From Neoceratodus forsteri (lineage: Eukaryota > Chordata > Ceratodontiformes > Ceratodontidae): 64,000 nt of DNA. This document shows, piece by piece, positions 53,600-63,966 of the stretch. The notes under the pieces are model-generated. The model did not search any database. It had not been told where the DNA came from and saw nothing but the letters and a program-made list of their open reading frames with translations. Positions within the stretch are counted from its first letter, which is position 1, and each line of letters opens with the position of its first letter. The position numbers and the translations under genes are program-made. The DNA lies in NCBI GenBank assembly GCA_016271365.2, contig CM057454.1:697143501-697207500 (forward strand), read 5' to 3'.

Positions 53600-54440
53600 G
53601 CTACTGTAAGCTCTGAGGGAGGATGTTGCCCACCTCCAGGCTGAACTGGCAAGGACTAAGGAGGCCTCCCCAACCCAATGAGCACCACTGCCACAATCAC
53701 TGCCTCAGAGGTTGCCAAGTATGAAGATCAGTTGGACCACAGTGGGTTCTGGGAGGGTGTGGGTGGTAGAACAGAGGCAAAGCCCCCTAATTGTACCTCT
53801 ACACAAATCATACGCCAGTCTGGCAGAGCAAGGTTCCTCTATGATGGTACTCTCAGTGGAGACCAAGAAGAATGCTGAGGACATCCCCAAGGTAGACCCA
53901 CAAAAGGGTGGCAAGGGACACCACAGGGGAAGGAAACAGCTTATGATAGTGGACTCAGTTGTTAGGGGGGTAGAACAGGGGAAGGGAGAGGAGAGGGAAG
54001 TAAGGTGTCTGCCTGGCACCATGGCTTGAAGAAACAAGAAGTGAATCCTCAGGATTGCAGAAGCAGCATCACAGGAGAGGGAACTAGATATCATTGTCCA
54101 CCTTGGGACAAATGACCTAGCTAGGCATGGAATCAGTGCAGTACAGGATGAATTTGTGGAGTTGGGGAGGGGCCTCTCAGACAGGTAGCAAGCACGGTTA
54201 TGTTCTCAGAGGTGATGCCAGCCCATGGCAGGGGTGAGGCTAGGGTACTGCACACCATGCAGTTTAATGAATGGTTGCAAAAACTGGTGCAGAGCACAGG
54301 GCTTTGACTTCATTGGGAACTGGGGGTATACCTGGAGAGATGAAGGTCTATACTGGCATGATGGTCTGCATCTGTCCACAAAGAGAACCCAGCTCCTAAG
54401 TGACAGGTTTAAATGCTTCCTTGACAAGCTTTTAAACTAG
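53600..54440 (+). pseudogene. LINE-E ORF1 with SGNH-esterase-like domain
   Basis: Fragments in three frames give the order coiled coil (DVAHLQAELARTKEASPTQ, near 53625), block I (QLMIVDSVVRGVEQGKGEER, near 53938), REVRCLPGTMA, HLGTNDLARHGISA (near 54100; GTND block III), ARVLHTMQFNEWLQKLV, GLDFIGNWGYTWRDEGLYWH and DGLHLSTKRTQLLS (near 54363; block V with D and H). This is the esterase-like ORF1 of CR1. The block I motif is VDS, keeping the serine but not the glycine. It ends at 54440 with KCFLDKLLN. CR1 ORF1 proteins of this type are thought to aid RNA binding or membrane interaction. The enzymatic role is not proven. Confidence 0.75.
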
Positions 54441-54619
54441 CCAAGGGGGGAGGTGCTGATAAAAGGCAGGAAATTTCATGCCTCCCCCCACAAAACATGG
54501 CAGGTAGTAAGGTAAACACTGAGGTACAGAGCTCAACACAGGGCAGGACAGGGATAAATGGAAAAATAGACAAGGGCAATAAGAGCAGAGATGGGGGGAA
54601 AAAAGGATAAAGCCAACAT

Positions 54620-55270
54620 TAAATGGAGGGCAATGAGTACCAATGCCCGTAGTCTGGGAAACAAGCTTCCTGAGCTAGAAGCCCTGATGGAAGATGAACA
54701 ATTGGATATTGTGGCAGTCACAGAAACATGGTACATGGAGAACCATGACTGGGATGTCAACATACCAGGGTACAAAGTCTACAGAAGGGACAGGGAGGGT
54801 AAAAGAGGAGGTGGAGTACCTCTATACATAAGGGAAGGGATCAAAGCTACAGAACTAAAAAGTAAAGGGGGGGCACAAGAGGCACTCTGGGTCACCTTGG
54901 AGACAAGGAATGGCATCACAATCTGCACAGGGGTTGTATACAGACCCCCGTCTCAAGGGGAGGAAATGAACAAGAAAATGATAGAGGACATTCTCAAAAT
55001 GGCTGAAAAAGGGGAGATACTGTTGATGGGGGACCTGAATATGCCAGATGTTAACTGGATGGCATGTACTGCAGCCACATCCAAGTGCAGGGTCATTATT
55101 GGTGCCCTGCTGGGGGCCTGCCCCCAGCAGGCCTTAGACAGCTAGTGTTGGAACCCACTCGGGAGGGAGGGAGCAATACTAGACTTGGTACTCTGAAATG
55201 GAAAGAAGATCACAAATTTAGAAGTCAGTAGACATCTAGAAACAAGCGACCACTGCACAGTGTGCTTCAC
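54620..55270 (+). pseudogene. LINE-E APE endonuclease
   Basis: The main frame begins near 54627 with MSTNARSLGNKLPELEALME (Asn block), DIVAVTETWYMENHDWDV (Glu block), PGYKVYRRDREGKRGGGVPL, GVVYRPPSQGEEMN and KGEILLMGDLNMPDVNW (Asp/Asn block, about 55012-55060). An odd segment follows (RVIIGALLGACPQQALDS, then a stop at 55144) in which CCTGCTGGGGGCCTGCCCCCAGCAGG is a perfect short palindrome. After the stop come LVLEPTREGAILDLVL and SRHLETSDHCTVCF, the His block. Apart from the stop at 55144 and one at about 55196, the domain is nearly complete. Confidence 0.8.
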
Positions 55271-55299
55271 AATAAGCACAACCATGGAGACAAGTCATA

Positions 55300-55722
55300 C
55301 AAAAACAAGGATACTGGACTTTAGAAGAGCTGACTTTGGCAAAATGGGTGAATACATGAGGAATGCACTAGCAAATGGCCAAAAAGAAGGGGTGGAAGAA
55401 CAATGGAGAAAAATCAAAACTGCCACCATATAGGCAACAAGCCTTTGTGTGAAACAAATAAAGAAAACAAAGTGGAATAAAAACACATTATGGTTCTCAA
55501 AAGAGGTGGCAGAGAAGGTTAAGGAGAAAAAGGCTGCATTCAAAAAGTATAAGGAATCACAAAAGCAGCATGACAGGGAACTTTATCAATTAAAGCAGAA
55601 AGAAGTGGGGAAGGCAGTCAGAATAGCAAAGGCCCAAACCGAGGAAAAAATAGCCAACTCAGTTAAGAAGGGGGATAAAATAAAACCTTTTATAGGTACA
55701 TTAGGGAGCATAGAAAGGTTAA
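55300..55722 (+). pseudogene. LINE-E linker
   Basis: RILDFRRADFGKMGEYMRNA is followed by KKTKWNKNTLWFSKEVAEKV, KEKKAAFKKYKESQKQHDRE and KPFIGTLGSIERL. It is lysine-rich, as in other CR1 linkers. The coding sequence is cut at the TTAA of GGTTAA (55719-55722) by the foldback element. Confidence 0.75.
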
Positions 55723-57092
55723 AGAGCAGGTAGTCACTGTGTTTGTGTTATTTTTTTTCAGGTATCCAGCTGTCCTGCCTAATAAAGATCTTTGCCATAC
55801 CTTGAGTGTTGTGTTTATTTCTTCGGTGTATATATTTTTTCATCTAGAATCATGTTTTGTTAGTTTCACACACACACAGAGAAAAGACCAGTTTTGAAAA
55901 AAAACACTGCCCGCCTGGAACACAGAATCCACAGTAAAAGTGATGTTAATTAAAGAAAGAACACTGCTGACTCCGAAGCTTATCGTTATGCGCATGTGTA
56001 TGATTACTCTGGCACCACCTACGTGCTCATCCCTGTGTGTGCGCGCACAAACGACAACTGAGGTGAATGTCAATTTCGAGTGGTCAGTGTGAGCAGAATA
56101 GTCTGGTAGATGTAAAACAGTGTACAATAAACTACAGGTCAGTAGGGGCACATTTTAAGTATCTATTCTCTTGGCACCTGCTGTTCTTAATAAACAGGTC
56201 CTCATTCACTTGATTAGCTCAAAGCATCCACAGTTAAAAAAAAAAAAAGTTAGTGGAGGTGCCGTTTTAAAATGTTGAAGTAAGGTACACACTCTGTGAA
56301 GACTGCATTTTCCTGACATCTGTGGAGTTATTTAAATTCAACACAGTGTCCACATTTTTTAAGGCATATTTTTTATTTTGTCTTGCCATTTCTGGGGTGG
56401 GTGTGGTGGGGAATGCAGTCAGTGACAGAGGCGAGAGAGTGGCGAGGCGGCGAGGAGAAATGAGTCAGAATAAGTCTAATGGATTGATTAAACCAGTGAG
56501 GAGATGATTGTTGTACTTAGCATCTCTATATGTGCTATACTGTTTGCCTTATAACCCAATACTTGCAATGCTTTCTGTTAAGACACCTGAGTTAACAGGT
56601 TTCTTTCATGTATTCTCTCCATTCTCTCTAGCACCACATCGCAAACCTCTATTTTACCCTGTCAGCCCCTCATTAATGTTTATCAAGCCCCACACGCACA
56701 CCTATAGAGCAATCGCACTTGCTGCAGACAGTAAATCCTTCTGTGTATCACCCTCCTCTCAACAGTTATTGACTGGCTCAGTGTCTGCCAGATATGTGTG
56801 AAAAAGATCTGTTCCATAGTAGTAATCAGACAAACAGATAACAGCATTAATCTCAATGTGTACAGTAACAAGCTCGCTCCATACAGTAAATGTCACTGTC
56901 ACTTGCTTTCTGAATCTGAACTTTGTCTGCCCGATTATCCTTTCAAGCAATAATCAACTTGAGTCATCCTTCAGAATATGTCAACACTAAAACATGTAGC
57001 ACTGTCCTGTGCTTTATCAATGGGACCGAAGTAAATAATCCCACCTTAAAAAAAAATATATGCTTCTCAATCGGAAAAAAAAAAAAAAAATC

Positions 57093-57170
57093 ATCTTTGT
57101 GCAGGAATCAAACCCACAACCTTTACTACCAAATATAAGCATCTAACTTACTGAGCCACTAACCCTGCCT
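57093..57170 (-). other. tRNA-like sequence in the left foldback arm
   Basis: On the minus strand: AGGCAGGGTTAGTGGCTCAG, TAAGTTAGATGC, then GGTTGTGGGTTTGATTCCTG. TGGCTCAGTAAGTTAGA fits a Pol III A box with D loop, and GGTTTGATTCC is one base from the B box GGTTCGATTCC. Spacing between the boxes is about 40 bases, as in a tRNA. The acceptor stem is not fully paired, so I call it tRNA-like and not a tRNA gene. Confidence 0.6.
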
Positions 57171-57694
57171 GAATAAACTGTATTTTTTACCTATTATACA
57201 GCAACTCCTAGTATTCAATCAGCATTGAGAAGCACTGCTAATGCAATTCATTATGCACTGCAGGAAGCAAACGCTGTAAAACCAGTACCATGCTTCATGA
57301 AGGTTAGCATGAAGATGTTCTTTTCTTTCTGCAGTCAGAACTAAGAAATGTGACAGCTACCATCCTACACTAGCTTAACAAAAATATCATTGCAATGTGC
57401 GGTAATTGCTTGCAGCTGTGGTGGACGGTAGCTGTCACATTTCTCAGTTCTGACTGCAGAAAGAAAAGAACGTCTTCATGCTAACCTTCATGAAGCATGG
57501 CACTGGTTTTACAGCATTTGCTTCCTGCAGTGCATAATGAATTGCCTTAGCAGTGCTTCTCAATGCTGATTGAATAGTTAACATACAAGGGGGTTTTTTA
57601 TTTTACCTGGGTTAACATCTTTACCATGTTTCTTATGAGTATTCATTCTAGGAGTTGCTGTATAATTGGTAAAAAATACACACTTTGCACAGGC

Positions 57695-57772
57695 AGGATT
57701 AGTGGCTCAGTAAGATAGATGGTTGTATTTTGCAGTGAAGGTTGTGGGTTTGATTCCTGCACAAAGATAAAT
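57695..57772 (+). other. tRNA-like sequence in the right foldback arm
   Basis: The mirror copy of the left-arm module: GGCAGGATTAGTGGCTCAGT, AAGATAGATGG, then GGTTGTGGGTTTGATTCCTG. Both boxes are kept despite differences elsewhere. Confidence 0.6.
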
Positions 57773-58977
57773 ATCTTTTCCGACTGAGAAGCATATTTTT
57801 TTTTTTATGGTGGGATTATTTACTTCGGTCCCATTGATAAAGCACAGGACAGTGCTACATGTTTTAGTGTTGACATATTCTGAAGGATGACTCAAGTTGA
57901 TTATTGTTTGAAAGGATAATCGGGCAGACAAAGTTCAGATTCAGAAAGCAAGTGACAGTGACGTTTACTGTAAGCAGCGAGCTTGTTACTGTACACATTG
58001 AGATTAATGCTGTTATCTGTTTGTCTGATTTCTACTATGGAACAGATCTTTTTCACACATATCTGGCAGACACTGAGCCAGTCAATAACTGTTGAGAGGA
58101 GGGTGATACACAGAAGGATTTACTGTCTGCAGCAAATGCGATTGCTCTATAGGTGTGCATGTGGGGCTTGATAAACATTAATGAGGGGCTGACAGGGTAA
58201 AATAGAGGTTTATGATGTGGTGCTAGCGAGAATGGGAGCAGAATACATGAAAGAAACCCTGTTAACTCACGTGTCTTAACGGAAAGCATCGGAAGTATTG
58301 GGTTATAAGGCAATCAGTATAAACACATATAGGAGATGCTAAATACAACAATCATCTCCTCACTGGTTTAATCAATCCATTAGACTTATTCTGACTGCAT
58401 TTCTCTCGCTCGCTCTCGCTCACGCTCCTCGCTCTCTGTCACTGACTGCATTCCCACCCCACCACCCCAGAAATGGCAAGACAAAATAAAAAAATATACC
58501 TTAAGAAATGTGGACACTGTGTTGAATTTAAATAACTCCACAGATGTCAGGAAAATGCAGTCTTCACAGAGTGTGTACCTTAATTCAACATTTTAAAATG
58601 GCACCTCCACTAACTTTTTTTTTTAACTGTGGATGCTTTGAGCTAATCAAGTGAATGAGGACCTGTTTATTAGGAACAGCAGGTGCCAAGGGAATAGATA
58701 CTTAAAATGTGCCCCTACTGACCTGTAGTTTATTGTACACTGTTTTACATCTACCAGACTACTCTGCTCGCACTGACCACTCGAAATTGACATTCACCTC
58801 AGTTGTCGTTTGCACGCACACACACAGGGACGAGCACGTAGGTGGTGCCAGAGTAATCATACACATGTGCATAGCGATAAGCTTCGGAGTCAGCAGTGTT
58901 CTTTCTTTAATTAACGTCACTTTTACTGTAGATTCTGTGTTCCAGGCTGGCGGTGTTTTTTTCAAAACTGGTCTTTT

Positions 58978-58978
58978 C

Positions 58979-59004
<26 letters not shown>
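58978..59004. repeat. (TG)n microsatellite in the right foldback arm
   Basis: About 13 TG units. The mirror site in the left arm (about 55868-55878) has only a short CACACACACA run. Confidence 0.9.
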
Positions 59005-59009
<5 letters not shown>

Positions 59010-60567
59010 AACAAAACATGATTCTAGATGAAAAAATATATACACCGAAGAAATAAACACAACACTCAAGGTATGGCAAAGATCTTTATTAGGCAGGACA
59101 GCTGGATACCTGAAAAAAAATAACACAAACACAGTGAATACCTGCTCTTTAAGGGAGTAATAGTGAAGATTAATAAAGGAGAGGGGAGGTGGGCAGAGGG
59201 AGACAGTGAAAAGGCAGAGATACTGAATGAATACTTTTGCTCAGTATTCACAAAAGAAGATGAGAAGAAGTTACCTAAACCAGACAATAGAAGCACTCTG
59301 GGTAGGGGGGGTTGACACCAGTCCATTTACAGAGGAAAGAGTCTTGAAAGAACTCCTAAAACTCAAAGTGGACAAAGCAATGGGGCTTTCCGGGATTCAC
59401 CCCAGAATCCTAAAAGAACTAAGAGAGGACCTAGTGACACCACTGACCACTCTTTTTAACAAATCTGGGAGGATGGGGTGGTACCTGAGGAATGGAGGAG
59501 GGCAGATGTGATTCCCCTTCACAAAAGTGGGAGCAAGGTAGAAGCAGGAAACTACAGACCTGTAAGTTTGACCTTAGTGGTAGAGAAAATGATGGAATCA
59601 CTTCTGAAAGAAAGAATTGTTGAGTACATAGAGGCCAGCGGGGCACAGGACCCAAAGCATCATGGATTTACAGCAGGAAGATCATGTCAGACAAACCTAA
59701 GTGATGTATTTGACTGAGTGACCAAAGTAATAGACCAGGGAGGGGCTGTGGATATGACCTACCTAGACTTTTGCAAGGCATTTGACACAGACCTGCACAA
59801 AAGATTAATAATCAAGTTAGCCAGCCTGGGAGTGGGTTCCAGGGTGGTAGCCTGGGTAGCAGACTGGCTTCATAACAGGACACAGAAGATAATAGTGAAT
59901 GGAACACATTCCGAAGAAAGGGGGGTTACTACTGGAGTACCTCAGGGCTCAGTACTGGGTCCAGTCCTCTTTAACATCTTTATAGGTGACATTGCAGAGG
60001 GTCTGAAGGGAAAGGTATGCCTCTTTTCAGATGACACAATGATCTGTAACAGGATTGATACACAAGGGGGGTAGAAAGGATGAGAAGGGACTTGGCAAGG
60101 TTGGAGGAATGGTCAGACATTTAGAAACTTAGATTCAATGCAAACAAGTGCAAAGTAATGCACCTGGGAAACAAAAACCCAGGAGAAGAATGCACAATAG
60201 CAGGGGAGGTACTAACAACAACAAAAATGGAAAGGGACTTGGGGGTAGTCATATCAGATGACCTAAAGGTGGGTAAGCAATGTGAGAAGTCAGTAAGGAG
60301 AGACATGGGATACTGGGAAGCATAGGAAGGGGCATCACAAGTAGAAAAGGGGAAGTGGTTATCCCTCTGTACAGACAGTTGGTGAGACCCCATCTGGAAT
60401 ACTATGTGCAGTTTTGGAGACCCCATCTACGCAAGGACATAGACAGGATGGAAGCAGTCCAAAGGAGGGCAACTAAAATGGTGCAGGGTCTGCATCAGAA
60501 ACCATATGAAGAGAGACTGATAGAGCTTAATATGTCTACCCTTGATGAAAGGAGGGACAGGGGTACA

Positions 60568-60854
60568 TGTTTACCATATAAGTGTACCTATGTCATCATC
60601 CACTAGCTCCAAACTGCCTAACTGCTCATGGCGCACAGTGGGTCAACTTGACCCAGGAGAAACAATGAGTTTCACTCACACCATAGCAACATACAACAGC
60701 ATGAGCCTGCATGTCCTTATATGGGTCTAGCAGAAACCAATGTGTAAAATGCAATACCCAAGAATGCCCAAACATGTCTAGACAAGTTCTGCCTAGATGC
60801 TAATAACAAAATTATTTTATTGGTTCATGGGTGATTTTATGCTGGGGAGAGATG

Positions 60855-60900
<46 letters not shown>

Positions 60901-61071
60901 GCTTGCTTTTTCCTGGAGAAGAAAATGTAACATCAATGGCTGTATAGCACCACGCTAAATTAAACGTATCATTTACTCTTCCAACTGCGTCTGTGTTATC
61001 TGTATCATAAATGTACATCTAGGTTCCGAGGTAATATGTAGCCTGGAGGACCCCCAGCTATAATTCCTCTG
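60568..61071. mobile_element. 0.5 kb insertion in LINE-E, possibly a solo LTR
   Basis: LINE-E coding is interrupted between GGACAGGGGTACATG and ACACATGATCGAAAC. ACATG stands at both junctions as a likely 5-bp duplication. The insert begins TTTACCATATAAGTGTACC and ends ATTCCTCTGCTAC. It contains a (TA)n run (60861-60898) and ATTAAAC near 60957. There is no coding frame. The length and 5-bp duplication fit a solo LTR, but clean TG...CA ends in register with the duplication are not seen. Confidence 0.5.
60861..60898. repeat. (TA)n microsatellite
   Basis: About 19 TA units within the 0.5 kb insertion. Confidence 0.95.
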
Positions 61072-61450
61072 CTACACATGATCGAAACTTTTAAGTACCT
61101 CAAGGGAATCAACAAATTCCAGCAGGGTAGCATCTTTCAGAGAAAGAGATGTGTAAGAACAAGGGGGCACAATTTAAAGATAGAGGGGGGACAGCTCAGG
61201 GGTAATGTGAAGAAATTGTTTTCATGGAGAGAGTGATGGATGCATGGAACTGCCTTCCCGGGGAGGTTGTTGGGTCTAAAACAGTGGGGAAATTCAAACA
61301 TGCATGGGACAGACATAAGGCAATTGTAGTGGGGGTTGCAGGAAGTAGGCTGTTGGTTAACTAGAATCTGCTGCTTATCCAATAGGTAGGGAAATGGGCA
61401 GACTGGGTGGGCCAAGTGGTCCTTATCTGCCATCAAAGTCTATGTTTCTA

Positions 61451-61725
61451 TACTTCAGGCACTCTTAGCACTATACAAATTATGGTGTGCTGTATATCTC
61501 TTTAAATATCTGATAAAAAAAGTCTGGAGTGCTACTATGCCTGTGCCTTTGATAAAGTATGTGCAGTGTGTGAAACACATAAAGCAACCCTCGTAGGGTT
61601 CTTTGTAACTTTTTTCACAACTGACATTGGATAAAGTATTTTTACGAGAAGCTCTTTGCTGTTGTGTTTTGGTGGTGAGTGCTGACTCTTTATATATGTT
61701 AAAACTAACTTCTGACAACCAGCAC
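61451..61725 (+). other. Possible Penelope-like terminal fragment
   Basis: The stretch CTTTGATAAAGTATGTGCAG, TGTGTGAAACACATAAAGC and GGATAAAGTATTTTTACGAG resembles the hammerhead-bearing end region of Penelope elements (GATAAA, a short stem, GAAAC). It has no coding content, and the assignment is weak. Confidence 0.3.
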
Positions 61726-61727
61726 CC

Positions 61728-61850
61728 ATATTTATTTATTTAGCTTTTGTTGACCAGGTAAGTGCACTAGACAAATCCTGCCTATTTTCAGGGACGACCC
61801 GGGGGAGGGAGATACAGATGAATGCCAACTGACCTTGAACCAGATTAAGC
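61728..61850 (-). mobile_element. Short LINE 3'-end fragment
   Basis: TTTATTTATTTAGCTTTTGT, TGACCAGGTAAGTGCACTAG, then CCTATTTTCAGGGACGACCC closely matches the stretch at about 22365-22450. It is therefore a second copy of the same 3' end, in the same orientation. Confidence 0.6.
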
Positions 61851-62189
61851 TGTTGGTGGTATTTTTTTTAGTATATTCCTGGTCTGTGTGACTTCCTTAC
61901 CATTTTTGAATATTTAGATTATAATTGTCCCTCATCACTGGAACATTAGTACCATCTTGAGTATCAATTGGGTGGGGGTTGACATTTTCCTAAAAGTAGA
62001 AAAAAATTAAAAGTTAACAGGCTATCACCATCGAGACACTAATGACAAAAATAGGAGGAAGGGCAACATTTTCCCAGGTGCCAGGGACATTTAAAATGCA
62101 ATGTTCATCACCATTGGGACACTACACTGTCCCGTGGAGCAATTTAGTGCACATTTTCACAGCGGCCAGCAAAGTGCAAGTTTCCCATA

Positions 62190-62302
62190 AGACTCAGAAT
62201 GCCGGCACTCACCTCACCTCATATTCAATAACATTATCTGTAGTAATGCTACAGATGAAGTTATTGAATATGAGGTGCGGCGAGTGCTGGCATTCTGAGT
62301 CT
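62190..62302. mobile_element. 113-base palindrome (MITE core or hairpin)
   Basis: GACTCAGAATGCCGGCACTC and CCTCATATTCAATAAC on the left have exact or near-exact inverted partners GAGTGCTGGCATTCTGAGTC and GTTATTGAATATGAGG on the right. The loop is about 30 bases. Confidence 0.75.
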
Positions 62303-62682
62303 TTGTTTACATTTACTGTTTTTGGCCAGGCATTGCCATTTCCCAGGTGCAGCCTTACTTCTCTGATGCAAGTTTCCCATACCTTTAACTGCTCCAATCC
62401 CAATGAGTAATTGATTGATTTTACAATGTCCTGGAGCGGGTTTCTTTGCTCTTTACCACAAAAGTGGGCATTTGGGGGGTTTAACTTTCTCTGAGGAACA
62501 GTTGTCTAAATTATCTTTCTCTGACCTTCTCTGACTGGTCTGTTTTCACATCACAGGGATCTGCTAGGAAGCAACAAATAGCATTCAATGCAGCATGAAG
62601 GAGAAGGAGCATTGGCAGAATATCTTAACTTACCAGGCAAGTACTGACATGCAGCCATATGCAAGCAATAATACTTGACACA

Positions 62683-62790
62683 GTCGGTGGTATGGGCAAT
62701 ACCAGATGACACAGAGGTGTAATGAGGCCCAACACTGCAGGTGTAGGGCCTTACTTCCACTGGAAGGTCTGGTATTGCCCATACCACCCA
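62683..62790. repeat. Inverted repeat of 21 bases around an 63-base centre
   Basis: GGTGGTATGGGCAATACCAG (about 62685-62704) and CTGGTATTGCCCATACCACC (about 62770-62789) are perfect inverted copies. The half-site also contains a self-complementary GGTAT...ATACC core. Confidence 0.75.
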
Positions 62791-62799
62791 CCGTGGAGG

Positions 62800-63965
62800 G
62801 TATTAATGTGCTTAGAAAATGGGCTCTAAGTATAGTTTTTAGTAAAATTATATTAAAGATTAGAAACATATCAAATACATATTAAAAAAAGGAATACAAA
62901 TGATTTCCTTGTAAAGTAGCCCCTATACTGGTACACTTGCCAGTAGAGGGTGTTGCTGTTTAAGAGAGCCTGATTCTATGTTTTTTTATCTTCCCCTGTC
63001 TCTTGTTTGCTTCTGCCTGAACACTTCCAGTACGGAGGTAAACTGTTTAGCATATCATACTAATACAGCTGAGGAGAGAGGTAATTTTTTTTTATTATTA
63101 TGTTCAGATATGCACAGTATGTTCCCTAAATCCATACCGGAGGATGAACGGATTAAGTATTGGAGTGGGACCAAGAGTCCACTGACTGATAAGCAGCTGT
63201 ATTTTAAGCACTGATATTTCTCTTTTTTGAAGTGGAACTGTTTACTAAAAGAGAAATGCTCAGTTCAGGAATGCAAGTGGGTAGCAGAGTGGGGGCCGCT
63301 CGCTAATGAACAGAGTAACCTGCTGTCTGGAGAAGGGTGCATGAGAGTAGAGTCAGAAGTGCGTTGCCATTGGAGATGAGGGTGGTTGACAGAAACACTT
63401 GTTTCTCCCCAACCACAGAATAAAAAACTGCACTGTTTCTTACTGTTTTTTTTTTTAAAACATACTCCTTCACATTTATTGTGGATTCAGTTGTCAGAGG
63501 ATGGTATGGGAGCTGTACTGTAAATGAAAGCGAGCGGTGCTGGTGATCAGTGTAGTGCAATGTAAGGTACTGCACCACAGCTTTTTTTTTCCAGAGACTT
63601 TTTTTTACCTTTTATTAAACTTGTTGTTTGTTTAACTTTTGTTGATCTGAGGGACTGCCATGACTGCCATTGTGCAGGATGATGGTGGTGGGGCTGCTCA
63701 CTTGCTGAATGACTTAAAAAAATGGCAGTGCACAATTTGGTCAATGGAAAAGCAGGATGGTTACAAGAATATTTGTGTGGGTGAAGGGGCATCTGGGCTA
63801 GTACTTTTTATTTCCTGGGCATCTATTGTAAGTAAATGTACCCACCTGGCAAGGGTACCAGCCAATCAGATGTCAAGAAATAAAAAGGCCATTTTCTAAA
63901 CAGTAATAATGGGAAATATATCCCAGAGAGCCTATTAGTACCCACACTGAAGAGGAAAAGATCAT
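62800..63965. other. Interval without recognised genes
   Basis: Only short open frames without domains are present (for example one at 63660-63899 with no recognised motif). Poly-T runs lie at about 63084 and 63445. I see nothing I can assign. Confidence 0.5.
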
Positions 63966-63966
63966 C

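Larger units (their letters stand above)
55723..59148. mobile_element. 3.4 kb foldback DNA transposon with TTAA target duplications
   Basis: TTAA occurs directly outside both ends (55719-55722 and 59149-59152). The element starts AGAGCAGGTAGTCACTGTGT and ends with the inverted ACAGTGAATACCTGCTCT. Almost its whole length is palindromic: the left arm is about 55723-57366, the right arm about 57421-59148, and the unpaired centre is only about 55 bases. Identity between arms looks about 95 percent by eye, with a 72-base extra piece in the right arm (about 57577-57650). TTAA duplications are used by piggyBac and Kolobok families. An AG start is closer to Kolobok. No transposase is recognisable, so it must be mobilised in trans. 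Confidence 0.85.
59155..61240 (+). pseudogene. LINE-E reverse transcriptase
   Basis: After the foldback the frame resumes: AEILNEYFCSVFTKEDEK, VDKAMGLSGIHPRILKELRE, LFNKSGRMGW, VPEEWRRADVIPLHKSGSKV, GNYRPVSLTLVVEKMMESLL, HGFTAGRSCQTNLSDVFD (then a stop), TYLDFCKAFDTDLHKRLIIK, TGVPQGSVLGPVLFNIFIGD and VCLFSDDTMICNRID (about 60018-60062). The catalytic box is FSDD and not FADD. The thumb has LYRQLVRPHLEYYVQFWRPH and EAVQRRATKMVQGLHQKPYE. After the 0.5 kb insert it continues IETFKYLKGINKFQQGSIFQ, and it ends near 61240. Confidence 0.85.
53536..61450 (+). mobile_element. LINE-E: CR1 element split by a foldback transposon and a 0.5 kb insert
   Basis: This is a plus-strand CR1-clade LINE with ORF1 (SGNH-like), ORF2 endonuclease, linker, RT and a CR1-type 3' end (GGGCAGACTGGGTGGGCC, then CTGCCATCAAAGTCTATGTT). 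The protein is interrupted twice. A 3.4 kb TTAA foldback sits between linker and RT (55723-59148), and a 0.5 kb insert splits the thumb (about 60563-61072). Without these, LINE-E is about 4.0 kb. ORF1 and ORF2 carry stops and frameshifts. Confidence 0.85.

Noticed and set aside
55840..56151. 103-codon open frame in the foldback arm as a transposase
   Set aside because: No DDE or other catalytic pattern. The mirror frame in the other arm exists simply because the DNA is palindromic.
57093..57170. A functional tRNA gene
   Set aside because: The acceptor stem does not pair well and the B box differs from consensus. Two mirror copies inside a transposon fit a tRNA-derived module better.
63660..63899. 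79-codon open frame near the right edge as a gene
   Set aside because: No recognisable motif, no neighbouring exon signals that I can defend, and a weak codon pattern.
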